NCBI GenBank assembly: GCA_047495785.1
Contig: JBLDXI010000031.1
Coordinates: 558,001-622,000 of the forward strand
Length of the DNA: 64,000 nucleotides
Source: Lepidodermella squamata
Lineage: Eukaryota > Gastrotricha
Direction of reading: 5' to 3'
In this document: one piece after another, positions 10,448-21,769 of the stretch
How the letters are laid out: each line of letters opens with the position of its first letter
Numbering within the stretch: position 1 is the first letter of the stretch
Translations under genes and position numbers: made by a program
Notes under the pieces: generated by a model
Told to the model about the DNA's origin: nothing
The model's input: the letters and a program-made list of their open reading frames with translations, nothing else
Database searches by the model: none

Positions 10448-11570
10448 GAAGCAAACTGTAAACCATGGCGAGGATGGACGATGGACGATCATAGGAGGAC
10501 GAGTGGCGTCGCAAAGCGTCGCAAAGTAGACGTGTATTTTTTCATTTTTTCTTATTATTACCCATTAATACATCAATTTTAACTTTGCGACGCTATGACA
10601 AAACGCAACAAAAAAATAACTGAAAAGTAAGAATGAATCCAGGTAAGCTTTTTCAAAAGTGGCATATCAAAATCAATCTCATCAGTTTCGAATCAATCGT
10701 TTTTCGACTATAATTCGGGTCAGTTAGTGCGATGGATGATTCTGCTTCACATTCGCTTCAACCACAGATTTTGTAATTCGGCGGATCAGACATAGCACAG
10801 CGCAAGCAAGCGTCGAGTAATTCGTGAGTCATTTTCGCTCGGTGAGGTGATTTGATAAATTTGAGAGCAGAGAAATTCGCCTCGCAATCGTAAGTTGTGA
10901 CGAAATAAGTAGACAGCTTCGCGAAAGCATCTCGTAAAAAGCTGGGTGGCGCTTGTCGGCAACTTCTTTCAAAGACGCGATACGTCAGGAAGTAGTTGTT
11001 GAGCAGCTCTCATTTTGATTAAATCGCTTTTTAAACCAGCTTTGGGGATGCGAAGGCACGTAGATAGTTCTGTTATATCAGCATCGCTGAGACAGAGAGG
11101 GCCTGTCATGAATCGACAATAGAGTCGCAGCCTCAGGAAATCCGGGGTGCCATAGCGTCGGTCAAACTCAGCCTTGACAGCTTCGAGACACACAACAAAG
11201 TCGTCCCTGGCCGCAGAAGCTGATGTAGCGCTACACTCATTGACTGTCGGAAAATGGGACCAATCAATCGAATCTTCTTCCAAGCTGTCGATCAGCAAAT
11301 TGAGCTTGAGTCTGAACTAGGAGATGGCAGTGACCAAATCGATCAACGTGTTATCCTTGCCTTGCAAAGCCGTGTTGAGCTCGTTGTAATACCGAGTGAC
11401 ATCTCGAAGGAAAGCGACTTTACACAGCCAATCTTCATCGTCAACTCGGGGGTATTCTGGAAAACTGGAAACGGACAAAAATGGGCCGGCGTGCCTCAAG
11501 TCGCACGCATTCCCCGTCGGCCCTTCAAAATGCCCCAAGTCGCACGCGTGCCCCAGTTTGAGAACCCCTG
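10448..11570 (-). mobile_element. Degenerate hAT (Charlie-like) DNA transposon
   Basis: The 5' end on the minus strand, at 11570 and downward, reads CAGGGGTTCTCAAACTGGGG, a typical hAT terminus. A decayed hAT transposase follows. The opposite terminus could not be found; it is probably lost at or near the break with the lectin relic at 10447. The base after the 5' terminus (11571-11578, ATTTTAAG) is the candidate 8-bp target site, but no partner copy is visible. Confidence 0.75.
10758..11541 (-). pseudogene. hAT transposase pseudogene
   Basis: Reading on the minus strand, 11538-11320 encodes EDWLCKVAFLRDVTRYYNEL and LNTALQGKD, then a TAG at 11317-11319, then the same frame continues with KLNLLIDSLEED and SHFPTVNE: the order and motifs of ZBED5/GTF2IRD2-type hAT transposases. 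A stop at 10969 and a frame change lead into TTYDCEANFSALKFIKSPHR and LLDACLRCAMSDP, the hAT C-terminal dimerisation region, ending at 10758. The N-terminal BED finger and much of the RNase-H core are missing. At least two lesions make it non-functional. Confidence 0.8.
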
Positions 11571-14186
11571 ATTTTAAGTCACGTTGTGTTTATCTCACAC
11601 TTTTTCTCTTTTTACCACGTTCTTTGGCGTGTTTCAAAGTACCATTCACGAATTTGGTAGCCCGAAATCGCCAAAATTGAGGGAGTATGCAGTTTAGGTT
11701 CAGAAGTGAAGCTTTTATGCAGATTTATGGCACTCTCAAGCGACTTTGAATTTTTGCCTATTCAACTTCCACCAACGATGGCTCCCTAACGGTAAGGAAT
11801 TGGCTCATGAGATGTTGTGAGCTACCGGAATGGGTTCTGCATGTTTACGGTCAAAATTTGAGCCCAGAGAACCTCATGGAATGACAAGCGTTTGAAAAAT
11901 TGGAATTTTTTTATGCAGATTTAGGTTACCTTACCCTAAGTGTGTAAATTTTACTCACCAAAGTTTTTTTTTTGAGAAAAATAAAAAAAATTTGGCCTCT
12001 ATTCATCATATCCTCAGTTCATCATATCTTCAAATTCTTAGTTTATTCTCCAAAAATTGAGTCATTCTCGCTATCACTCGCACTCATTTTTAATAAATGT
12101 TTATCTCTCTTAGGTCATCGTCACTTTCGTAATCACTGCTAAAATGTAAACCTTCTTCATCCTCATCCCTCGAAGCCAAAACGCTTCGAGGGCGCTTCCC
12201 ATTACCAGCAGAGATTGCAGAGATTCGATCATAGCAAAGTTACGATGAGGTCGGCTGTTGTTGAGCAATTGATTATAGGATCTTCGGCGGGTTTTGAGGC
12301 TAGCCCAGTCGGCTTTTAAACGCCGAGGTCATCATCGCCAAAATAGTGCTTACTTTGATTTGATTTGACTTGATTATAGTATAATCAAATCAAATGAAAT
12401 CAAAGTCACTGCTTTCTAGAAAGCTTTAGTTCAGATTCAACAAGCTGTTTCTAACTCTGTTTCTGAGTCATGAGTACCACCAGTTTGGGTAATTTAGGCC
12501 ATGGCGGCTATTCGGACAAATGTTCATGCAATCAGAAGAAGCTACCTTGCCGTTGGCAATAAACTTTGCCAAACGTGAACATTTCATGACCTGAGACTAA
12601 GTGGATGCGCAGATATCGTTAGCGTCGTTGAATAACTCGGATTTTGGCTTGTTTACATCCGTTTCTTCAGCGTTGGGCCTCACGAAGAAGACACTTACGA
12701 CAGAAGCAGATTAAGTCGCAACCTCAAGAAGATCGAGTCATCATTGCCGAAAGCAATATCCGACGGGAAAGCAGCTAATGCTTTTCCAGAAGAATTGAAG
12801 TAAAAAATCAAGTGTCTGTGTTTTTTCCAAGCCAACAGCCGTATATCCCCGAACCGAAAGGACGTAGTAAGATAGTAAGAATGGAAGGCAAGCCAGTTAG
12901 CTAATAAGCCGATATGGAGCATTACTTAGCGCGTTTACAACTCACTATTGGGTCAAGGCCCACCAGCTGGACACATTCAACAAATTAACTTTGCAGACAA
13001 TTTCGCGATTTGCTGCGAGGGCTCGGACAAGCCCTATACCTGTGAAATTTGCGTAGAGCAGTTTTTTTATTGCTAATGATAAAAAATCCAAAAATCTCAG
13101 CATTGTGTGACATTAACTCTGCTTTTTTCAGTTCCAGACATGTTGCCGACAGACAAAATATTAATTTGTCCGCAACGATTGATTTTCCGAAAATCATAAT
13201 TTTTTTATTCGCCTATGATACAAAGTGGGTGTAGCATTGTTTTTTCTATAGACGAGTTATTTACCGATAGTTTCGGGGAAATCCTATGCTCGCAGCAGTT
13301 CTTTTCGACTAGTAAACTTCTGTATAAAGTGAACAGGTACAGGTAAAAAATTAAATGAAAAAACTATGAACTCTAGCTTAGTCCTGTTACAATGTGACAA
13401 CGGGAAGAAAACGGAGCGAACTAAAATAAAAGTAACGACTGCAAATGTAAATAGTAACGACCGAAAAAATCGAAAAATTTATCGCTCCGCTCGTTTCACG
13501 GGTTAAAATCATAGCTAATTTCCCCCCGGGCCAACAAAATCTTACAAACTTTTGTGTTGCTCGATATTAGAAACATGCCAGCTCGAAAATCCTGAATCTA
13601 CTTGCGACGCACCAAAGTCAAAATTATAGCTGACTGGGATTATCTGAAATCGAGATGAACGGCAGATGGCTTGCCTAACCATAGAAAACTATCAATTTTG
13701 TAATAAAAGCAGGCTGTTCACGACTGATCCCTCGAACTCGCATGGGTATTTTGGAATTTAGTTTACTTTTTGTTGTGCATTATTCTAACCGGATGACGAA
13801 TAATTAACAATTTCATTTGCGGTCATTTGAGTGGGAAATCTTTCATATTTTTATTCACCAAATACTTTTTATTACCTTAAAACTGACATGAACAGGCCTA
13901 GATTCCTCTGCGCTAGAGACGGCACGTGGTTCGCTATGTCTCGTGCCTAGTGCGCCATTTTTGCATGTTTTGCAGCCCTGATTTTGACCTGAAAAATTGG
14001 TCCCTGACCTTTCTATGTGCCAAGAGTAGAAATTATCCCCATTCAGAATGGACCTCATTAGTGATCTTCAGTAGTGTCCCCGCCATTGACCTGACATTTA
14101 TTATTTCGAATGACCTCTAACCTCTGACATTTATTTGAGGCTGCCATATATTCGAGGCTGACATTTTTTCCGGGCAGTACGGTATT
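11571..14186. other. Intergenic, no gene recognised
   Basis: About 2.6 kb with no supportable coding exon. Notable structure: a near-perfect 27-bp-arm hairpin at 12352-12406 and a 9-bp-stem hairpin (CCCTCGAAG with CTTCGAGGG) near 12167. Small ORFs here resemble no known family. Confidence 0.4.
12352..12406. repeat. 27-bp-arm hairpin
   Basis: ACTTTGATTTGATTTGACTT and seven further bases (12352-12378) face their reverse complement at 12380-12406 with two mismatches and a 1-nt spacer. The function is unknown; it may be a small foldback or replication-slippage product. Confidence 0.7.
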
Positions 14187-14544
14187 TTCTGAATACCTTA
14201 AGGGCAGAGATCAAACTAGCTGGCGTAGTAGGACCGCAGAACAGATAGCGATAAAAAAAATCGCAAGAAGGGTCCCCCTTTGGACTTCGAATGAACCAGC
14301 CGTTCGGACCGATGGGACTGGTGGGGATAATCCCTAAAATTCTTGAGAAAGCGAAAATTGCTGCCTGAAGGATCAATTTCAGGAGACAGGACGCAATAAA
14401 CCGAGATTATTTGATTATTCATTTTGCGCTGTAATAAAACTTGATTTTTTTCACGGGTAATAATTTTTATTGGAGGTGAAATTTCACAGCTAGATAGCAG
14501 AGGTTGTAGTCTTCTCTTTCAGCTTGAGAAATTTCACTTCAACA
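14187..14544 (+). repeat. Duplicated upstream block, copy 3
   Basis: Paralog of 9244-9579, with a few small insertions (for example AGCT after CAAACT and GCGAAAATTGCT before GCCTGAAGG). It carries the probable promoter and 5' UTR of Ly6-like copy 3. Confidence 0.8.
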
Positions 14545-15286
14545 ATGGCTGGGATAGTTTTTTACCTATTTCTTACTATTGCTGGTTATGCAAATGCTCT
14601 GCGTTGCCACAATACAACTGCAGTACCTAACATGTCCGAGCTTATGATGCAAATAATGCGAGGATCTACACCTGTTGAACCTGATAGCGAGGATTTTGGT
14701 GGAGGCAGCCCGCCCGCTGGCAGCCCGTTAGTCGGACCCTGCCGATATTGCATGGTAAAATTGTGAATATTCCCCATATTTTAAGAATTCTCTCGGATTT
14801 CAGCGAGACAATATTCGTAAGTACGTCAAAGTGTCGCCCGCCGCGCCGGCAATCAGTTATCGATTAACTTACTGGTCCTGTGAACAAGGCCGAGCAAACC
14901 CATTCGTGGGTATTTCTGAATCGGTCCTCGGCTCCATGGATCAGTCATTTGATATGGCTGCAAATAATTTCTGGTCACAATCAGGTAGTTCAGGCTCAAC
15001 TACAACCTCGGCTCCTGCGAATGAAACATGCAAGGAAATGTCATACACGACGAAGCGAAAAAATAACGATGTTCATCTATTGTGTATCTGCTGCACTGAT
15101 GGCTGCAGTGCGAAGCCGTACTGTGGACTGTCTTTCGGGTCCACTGCTTCCGCTTCTTCCAGCACGACTGCAACTAATGAAACGAGCTCTTCGCCACCTG
15201 CATCGGGGGTGAAAGGAAAATGCGCGCAAATGCGGAAAAATGTCGACGATGTTTGCACCTATGTTGAAAATTCCGCATCGGACTAA
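14545..15286 (+). CDS. Secreted Ly6-like cysteine-rich protein, copy 3
   Basis: Two exons, 14545-14754 and 14804-15286, phase 0, 49-nt intron; 230 residues. Starts at MAGIVFYLF with a signal peptide and LRCHN after cleavage. Same twelve cysteines and CCTDGCS box as copies 1 and 2. It ends 24 bp from the stop of the intact convergent lectin gene, so this copy is probably the least disturbed form of the cassette. The Ly6 assignment is by cysteine pattern only; other cysteine-rich secreted families remain possible. Confidence 0.82.
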
Positions 15287-15309
15287 ATGAAATGTATTGT
15301 AAATTAGGT

Positions 15310-16878
15310 TTATTGAAACACTGTAATTTCACATAAAGCCGGCATCATTGGCAAATTGCAAGGGAAATCATTCAATTGAATTTGTTCGATGTTTTCAGTT
15401 TTCGGATCTGAACTTATCAAGCCTACGCAATTCTCTTCGTAGCGATCATTGAGGGGATTTTTCGCTAACATCGGCCATCGACTTGGAAACCTTGCGTAAA
15501 ATTCAGCATTATTGCTCGGCTCTCCGGCACTCCAAAAGCTAGTATTTACCAGAGGTTTGTTATCAAGCCATGTAAAATTCTGGCTCGAATCATTTCTAGA
15601 CAGTCCGATCCAGCTTAGGCCGAGGCGATGCTCGTCATTGAGCCAAAGATGGCGACGTACCCATAGGGCTTCCAAATTATCCCTCAGATCCTGAAAAACC
15701 TCAGCACTGCTTGGTTTAGCTAAGCTTGCATTCATAGGTCCCCGTTTGCAAGAGTAGAAAGCTTCGTGCCACGTCAGGTTGTGGCCAACAAGATAGTAAA
15801 GAGTCGAGGTCTTCGAATTTTCCCGGACGTAGAAAGATTGACAGCTGAAGTTGAGCATATCTTTTGTGTAATAAGCTTTCAGCATACAGCGGACTTTATC
15901 CAGATGTTTTCTCAATATTGCATTTCGAAGTTGCGATTCGTCTTTCGGACAAGGGTTTGAGGTTGTGTTACGCTTGAATGGCTTCTGTTTCGTAAATTTC
16001 GGTCTGTTAGGCCGTTTTGTCACAGGTAATCGAGCTGATCTAGTCTAAATAAAAATGTGTTCCCCATTGAACTCGAATCTCGATGATGAACAAAACATAC
16101 GTTGTAGGTCAGTTTTGGTGTTGGAGGCTTATTGCATAGATAAACTGGCTGCAACAACAGAAATAAGAAAAGTGCTCTCAATTTTATAAATCCTGTTTAC
16201 CGAGCGGCAGGTTGGCTTGACGGGTATCCATTCAGCGAGAAGCTCGCAGTAACCAGTCTTTGTGTATTCGCATTTCGGCCGCCTAACCTCTCCACTGCAT
16301 CGAGCCGTAGGACAACAGGTTTCCTAAAGCGAGAAAGAGGTTACAAGTAAGCACGTTAGAGTGAGTTTGGCTAATTTTTAGATTTTTGTTCTCAATTTTA
16401 TTCTTAATTCTACGACAACTCCGAATGAAAGATAATTGAAACACAGAAATATATGAAATTTCAAATTAAAATTCAATTTTGTTTGATTTTTAGCGACTTG
16501 AAATTGCCAAAATGAGCCAGTTAACACAACATTAAAAAATGTTGCTTTCGATTTGTTATTTTTCAGGTAAGCCTTCACTTTTGTTCTAGTCATTACTGCA
16601 ATTTGTAATTATCTCAGGGCTTCCCAGTGAAAAAGCCTATAAACTATACCAGGTTAATAGCCTACCGTCTCATATTTCACAGTGTCGCAGCAATAGCAGA
16701 CTGGTTCGTTCACGTCATTAAAATCAACGACTGGAATTGTCGCTGCATTTCTGTAATTCGATTGCTGCGATGCGACTGCGAATGCAGCTGTTATTACCTG
16801 GGTCTTTCCTCCAGTTAATTGCAAGTGAGATCCTAATGCCAGTGTTAAAACTAGCAGATAAGTCTGAATAAGCAACAT
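15310..16878 (-). CDS. Secreted C-type lectin with Cys-rich N-terminal region
   Basis: Four exons on the minus strand, all phase 0: 16878-16666, 16323-16201, 16148-16101 and 16044-15310; introns of 342, 52 and 56 nt; 372 residues. Exon 1 gives a signal peptide (MLLIQTYLLVLTLALG) and ends VCYCCDTVKYET. Exons 2 and 3 encode a short Cys-rich segment (ETCCPTARC, TGYCELL, PTCRSPVYLC). Exon 4 has a basic stretch, then a C-type lectin domain with HEAFYSC, LSWIGLS, GEPS in place of the Ca-site EPN, and LNDFPC in place of WND, ending PALCEI. The altered calcium motifs make sugar specificity uncertain. It converges with Ly6-like copy 3. The joins were inferred from GT-AG sites and frame; the last exon is certain, and exons 1-3 are likely. 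Confidence 0.82.
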
Positions 16879-17132
16879 TTTTACAAGACGGATATTGGAA
16901 TAATCCTTTTCTTGATTTTAGACCCAGAACCAACTTTAATTTCGTAAACAATAACAATCAATATTGTTTGCATCTTTTACCCCCATATTAATCACATTTA
17001 TGCGCAACGAAAAAATCATTTAAGCCATAGTTTTTATTGTAAAAACTGGAATTATTGCGATATAAATTGCAGTAGTGGGTGCAGCGATATAATTTTTCTT
17101 CTCAAAACATCGTAATATATCAATCTATTAAA

Positions 17133-18587
17133 TTATCGAGAACCATGCTTAGCGCTGTTCGCAACATCAATCGCCTGTCCGCGCTTTCTCCGATGAAAAT
17201 TAGCGCCCGCATCGTTGTACTCTGAACAGCCGAAACGCGCAATGCAAGAACCATCTCCATTAACGTTGATGCCAGTGCAGTTTTCAGCAGCGTCGCAGGC
17301 AGCGCGGCATAACTCCACAGACTCAGCTCGAGTACCAACAGCCGAGCCGCCAGAACACCGTTTACCAGTGACAATCTCATAATTCCCAAGGATTTCTGTG
17401 GTTTGGTTAATTTTAGGCGCTGGAGATGCCGTTTCGACCTCAATTTCTACGTATTTCTCAGTATTGATAACAGGCTGCGGAATTTTAGAGAAAAGTATAG
17501 GTTCAGTATTCATATCGATATGTGTCGTAGTCACGATAATAGGCGTTGTAGTAATTTGAGCCATTCTTTTCCGATGAAATACAGCTCCTGGGTCTTTCAC
17601 CTCCTGGCAGCCAGACCTAGCAACGCAAGAACCATCGCCATTCACGTTAACACCAACACATTCCGCCTGGGCTGAGCAGATATCGAGACATTTTTGAACA
17701 TTCACCGACCTCTCACCAACAGCTGATCCGCCAATGCAACGTTTTTCTTGCAAAAATTCGTAATCACCAGTAACAGTAACTACAGGCTCATCAGATGTAA
17801 CAATTGGCTGCTCAGTCGTACTTGACTTGAAAAATGACTCAACGGGTGGTTTCGTTGTGGGAGATAGTGAGGAAGATGTGCCAACGACTAATGCAACTTG
17901 AGTAGCCTGAGCTGCATGGATAAGAGAGCTCAAAATCATGTCGACGGTCGTGACAGAGTGCCGGCTCTTCTTTCGATGAAAAGTCGCTCCATCCTCTGTC
18001 GGAATCTCTTGACACATCGTTTTTCCGAGGCAAGTCCCGTCGCCTAGAATGTTGATCCCTTGACAGTCTTTAGCGATGTTACAGGCGATGTAGCATTTCA
18101 CGAGGTCAGTAGTTTGCTCGCCTATTCTAGCCCCGCCCACACATCGAATTCCGGCGACAATGTTGTATTGAATGCCGTATTTAGCCGTGGTAATTTCGGG
18201 TATTTCCGTGGTTGTAGTCGGGAGGCTTTCATGAGTTGGCACAATGCCAGCGACGTTTCTCTTATAGAAAATTGACCCTGGGTCGTCTGTTTCGCGGCAG
18301 CCAGCTCGAGCTACGCAAGACCCGTCTGAGTTGAAGTTGATGCCCGTGCAACGGACTGAGCCGCTGCAAACCTCAACGCAGCGAACCATCGCATCTTCAC
18401 GTTCGCCGATCGCAACGCCACCGTAGCAACGCTTACCCATCATCTGCTGGTATTCTTCCATCTGGCCGGCTGAAATCAAGTAGATGACGCGAGCTATATC
18501 GAATTTGGCCTTAAGCCAGCCCGACTTACCCGCTGCTACGGCGGCGCTGGTTAGAAGTAACAAGAAAGTGAGCCTTAAAACAGCCAT
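17133..18587 (-). CDS. Secreted PAN/Apple-domain protein, 4 modules (PAN-1)
   Basis: Exon 1, 18587-18530, encodes the signal peptide MAVLRLTFLLLLTSAAVAA. A 60-nt intron (18529-18470, GTAAGT to TTTCAG) sits in phase 1; because it is a multiple of three it can be read through and looks like extra coding. Exon 2 runs 18469-17133. 464 residues. Four PAN modules, each with six cysteines in the order RCxGG, C-x3-C, CxGIN, GSC.AR.GC, and ending FHRK or FYKR. Linkers are Thr-rich. The mature C-terminus follows a basic RRKR, a possible furin-type site (inference). Extracellular, probably adhesive or matrix-like; no enzyme domain. Confidence 0.88.
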   Translation of the reverse strand: MAVLRLTFLLLLTSAAVAAGKSGWLKAKFDIARVIYLISAGQMEEYQQMMGKRCYGGVAIGEREDAMVRCVEVCSGSVRCTGINFNSDGSCVARAGCRETDDPGSIFYKRNVAGIVPTHESLPTTTTEIPEITTAKYGIQYNIVAGIRCVGGARIGEQTTDLVKCYIACNIAKDCQGINILGDGTCLGKTMCQEIPTEDGATFHRKKSRHSVTTVDMILSSLIHAAQATQVALVVGTSSSLSPTTKPPVESFFKSSTTEQPIVTSDEPVVTVTGDYEFLQEKRCIGGSAVGERSVNVQKCLDICSAQAECVGVNVNGDGSCVARSGCQEVKDPGAVFHRKRMAQITTTPIIVTTTHIDMNTEPILFSKIPQPVINTEKYVEIEVETASPAPKINQTTEILGNYEIVTGKRCSGGSAVGTRAESVELCRAACDAAENCTGINVNGDGSCIARFGCSEYNDAGANFHRRKRGQAIDVANSAKHGSR

Positions 18588-18822
18588 TTTGCTAATTGCG
18601 GCTAAAATGTGTATTTTGAGGCGTGTTTGCGCTGCAGACCGAGCGATTAAGCTGGACGCCACTCGTTGTGTTTATTCGTCAATATTGTGACAACAACGCT
18701 TAGCGAGCTACCGGAGCTCAAGTGAGGATTAACCACTCCATTAACATAAGCCTATACATCGCGCAGTGATTAGTTAGCAAATAATTGAGTAATAACACGG
18801 TTTTTTGCGTAGTTTTTGTGTC

Positions 18823-20716
18823 TCACTGGTCTTTCAAGTGGAAAGAGAGCTCTGGCCCGGCCGGGATCGTGTCGCAGCCGGCGGTTCGCAGCACGCACGT
18901 CTCGGTATCTTTGTTGTAGTTGAAGCCGTGACAGTCGGCATTTCGCTGACAGGTCTCCTGGCACTCGACTAGGCTGTTGCCCACTCCGACGTTTATGCTC
19001 GTGCCGCCTGCACACCGCGTGCCTTCGCTGATTTTGAATGGCCCAGAATCCTCATCACCTGAAAATGAAAATATTTGTCTTAAATCAGTTGCAATAGTGT
19101 TAATGGTTATTATTCCTTGTAGTATAAATTGAGGTCAAGGCATTGAGCAAATTTTTGCCGCGTTGTGGTAAAAAGTTACTTTCCAATACAGCCCCAACAT
19201 CATCTATCCCTGGTGTGCTTATTGAAGGTTAGAAACACTAAAGTTACCGCGAGGGCGCACTCGACCTTGCAATTTTGAAGTGAAAAGGAAAGTGTCCAGG
19301 TTTTCCCACCAACTAAAAGCCATGGAATTTGATCAAAATTTGACAAAAGCTGATCAAAAACATGCATGAGACCGGAAATTAAGGAATAGACAAATTATGA
19401 AAGGAATCCGCAAAATTAAACTGTGCAACGAAATGGTTTTTGGAGTTATGAGCTAATGGGGATAGACAAAATAACAATGAAATAATAGTCTTACTATCAG
19501 AGTCATCGGTTTCTCCATCTGCCCCAGTAATTGGAGCTCCAACTTTCCGATGGAAATCGACGTAATCCGCGAACGACTCAGTGCAGCCAGATCTAGCCAC
19601 ACATGAACCGTCAACGTTAACATTGATACCAGTACAAGACGGATCAGCGTCGCAATAGACCTTGCAAAATGAAACATCACCACCCGGCTCACCAACACGA
19701 CCTCCACCGGTGCAGCGAGTCGCGGCCTTCACTTCATAACTAACACTCGAAGCAGTTTGAATAACAGGAGCTGGCGACGGGGCTGACACTTTCGCCGGTG
19801 TGGAAATGGCCTTTTTGCGATGAAAAGCCGATCCAGGATCAGAAGTCTCGACGCAACCAGCCCGGGCAACGCAAGAACCGTCGGGGTTAACGTTGAAACC
19901 AGTGCAAGTTGGCGTGGCATCGCAGGCAGCTTTACATTCACTGATATCCCCACTTGGCAGACCAACTCGCTCGCCGCCTGAGCATCTCTTGTCACTGATT
20001 ACGTAATAAAGTGCCAGAGGGACGCTGTTAGATTGAATTTTCACTGGAACTTCAACAACAGGGGCCGGGGTTGGCTTAACCTCCCTCACAACCGAGCCAG
20101 TTCTTCGGTAGAAAGTCGAAGCATCTTTAGTAGTCTCCGTACATTCAGTCCTTGCAATGCACGATCCGTCGTTCAAATTGAGATTCACGCCATAGCACAA
20201 TGGTGAGTTTGTACATGCTCGTTTACATTCATCGATCGAATAGCTGATCTCTCCGATTCGATGCCCGCCGATGCATCTGATGTTTAAAACGACCTCGTAA
20301 GGCCTGAGCGCAGGCCTTTCGGTGACTTGCTGTTGTTGCGATTCCATTTCAGGCTTCACCCCGCGTGGGACGTTTGCCTTCATAGAAACGAGGTCTTTTT
20401 TCCGGAAGAAAGTCGCGCCTTCATCCGGCGATACGATGCAGCCTACTCGAGCGGCGCAAGTTCCGTCTGCGTTCAAGTTGTAGCCGGTGCACGCTGCGGC
20501 GCTGTCGCAGAAAACTTGGCATTCACTGCCGTAGCCTAGCTCTCCGATGCGATCGCCTCCATTACAACGCTTATTCGCTAGTTTCTCGTAATCTGAGTTG
20601 GCACCTGCTGTAAGAAATGAAGACAAAATCAATGAATTAACTAAGACTTTTTTCTTATTTTTCAGCCCACCTGACATCACAAGGCCCATAGCGAGAATCG
20701 ACGCTAACATGGTCAT
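18823..20716 (-). CDS. Secreted PAN/Apple-domain protein, 5 modules (PAN-2)
   Basis: Three exons: 20716-20671 (signal peptide MTMLASILAMGLVMS), 20607-19495 and 19058-18823, with introns of 63 and 436 nt; the first is phase 1. 464 residues. Five PAN modules. Modules 1-4 share the NxDGSC.AR.GC signature with PAN-1, whereas the last, on its own exon, is of a different type (CYGFNY-like CHGFNYN and CVLRTAGC) and ends SFHLKDQ. PAN-3 ends with the same kind of separate terminal exon, so PAN-2 and PAN-3 are close relatives although 25 kb apart. The donor of intron 1 (GTGGGC) is weak. Confidence 0.87.
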
Positions 20717-21769
20717 TTTTTCGAATTGACAGTCCCAAAGCTCCGATTTTCAAAAGAGCCCGGGGAGCGGGTTTGTTGTAACCTGGGTTTCAAAATTTGA
20801 TGAAATTAAATGTGATAATGAAAAAGTCAGCACCTCATGGAGCTATGACAATGACTTTGATGATTGATCACTAGATGATGACACTTTGCGCTATTGTCGT
20901 ACCTAATAATGGTGTTGTTTTCGCTTATTGCGGTTTTTTCGCCGGACTAAACTCTAAAAGTGAAAAAACAACCTTTTGGAACAATGGTAATTGTGGTTGT
21001 TGTTGATGAGCCATGGCGCCTGTCTTGCAACAAATTAGGCCAGCAAACAATTAACCATTGTTTTAGCTGGAACAATTAAATCTCAGGATAAGGTTTAATT
21101 CAAACGAAATACATGATAAGGCTCAAGGCCCAAACGAATGCCATTTTATAACTCATACGTTCACTAAAATGCCTTATCGTTCCATCAGGAGGAGTAAAAT
21201 CGTGGTTCAGGTTGTTTTATGACCGTGGGCAAGCTGATAGAATTGCCATGTTGCAAATCGATCATAATATAGCTCTACAATCTTAGATGTCCACAAATTT
21301 CGTATTCTGGAATTTGCTGTGGAATTTGACAGCCCCTCACTGCTCATCTTTCCTCTGCTATAGCTGCATTTTGACGCCGGGATTGGATCCAGAGGAAAAT
21401 CATGACAGCCTAAGCGTCAATAGCATCGGCTCTTGTTGCTGACTCTGAAAAGTTTTCCAGAAAGGAGAAACGCTTGCAAAATTTCAGCCAATTTGATCGT
21501 TGTAATCGTATGGTTCATTAGGGATTTCCGCATTTCGGCGATTGAACGTGTTTACTTCGTCCTTCGTCTATTTGAAATCGCAGAAAAATAAACATCAGCA
21601 TTCATTAAGGGAAAAAAACAGTAAAGGACTTTTATTTTACAATTGCATTAATCCCAAAGTTGAGAGAAAAAAGATTTGAAGAAGGAACAAAGTGGCGGAA
21701 GTTCGTGTCGGTGCTATCCGTTTTATACGGTATAGATAGCGTCAACAATTATCATACTAGATTAAACAT
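20717..21769. other. Intergenic, nothing recognised
   Basis: About 1 kb between PAN-2 (transcribed away) and the 3' end of the first channel gene. No coding exon or repeat could be supported. The 5' part must hold the PAN-2 promoter. Confidence 0.4.

Noticed and set aside
16627-16818. 63-codon plus ORF
   Set aside because: Antisense to the signal-peptide exon of the intact lectin gene.
18470-18529. In-frame 20-residue segment after the PAN-1 signal peptide
   Set aside because: Has GTAAGT and TTTCAG ends, phase 1 like all sister genes; treated as an intron although it lacks a stop.
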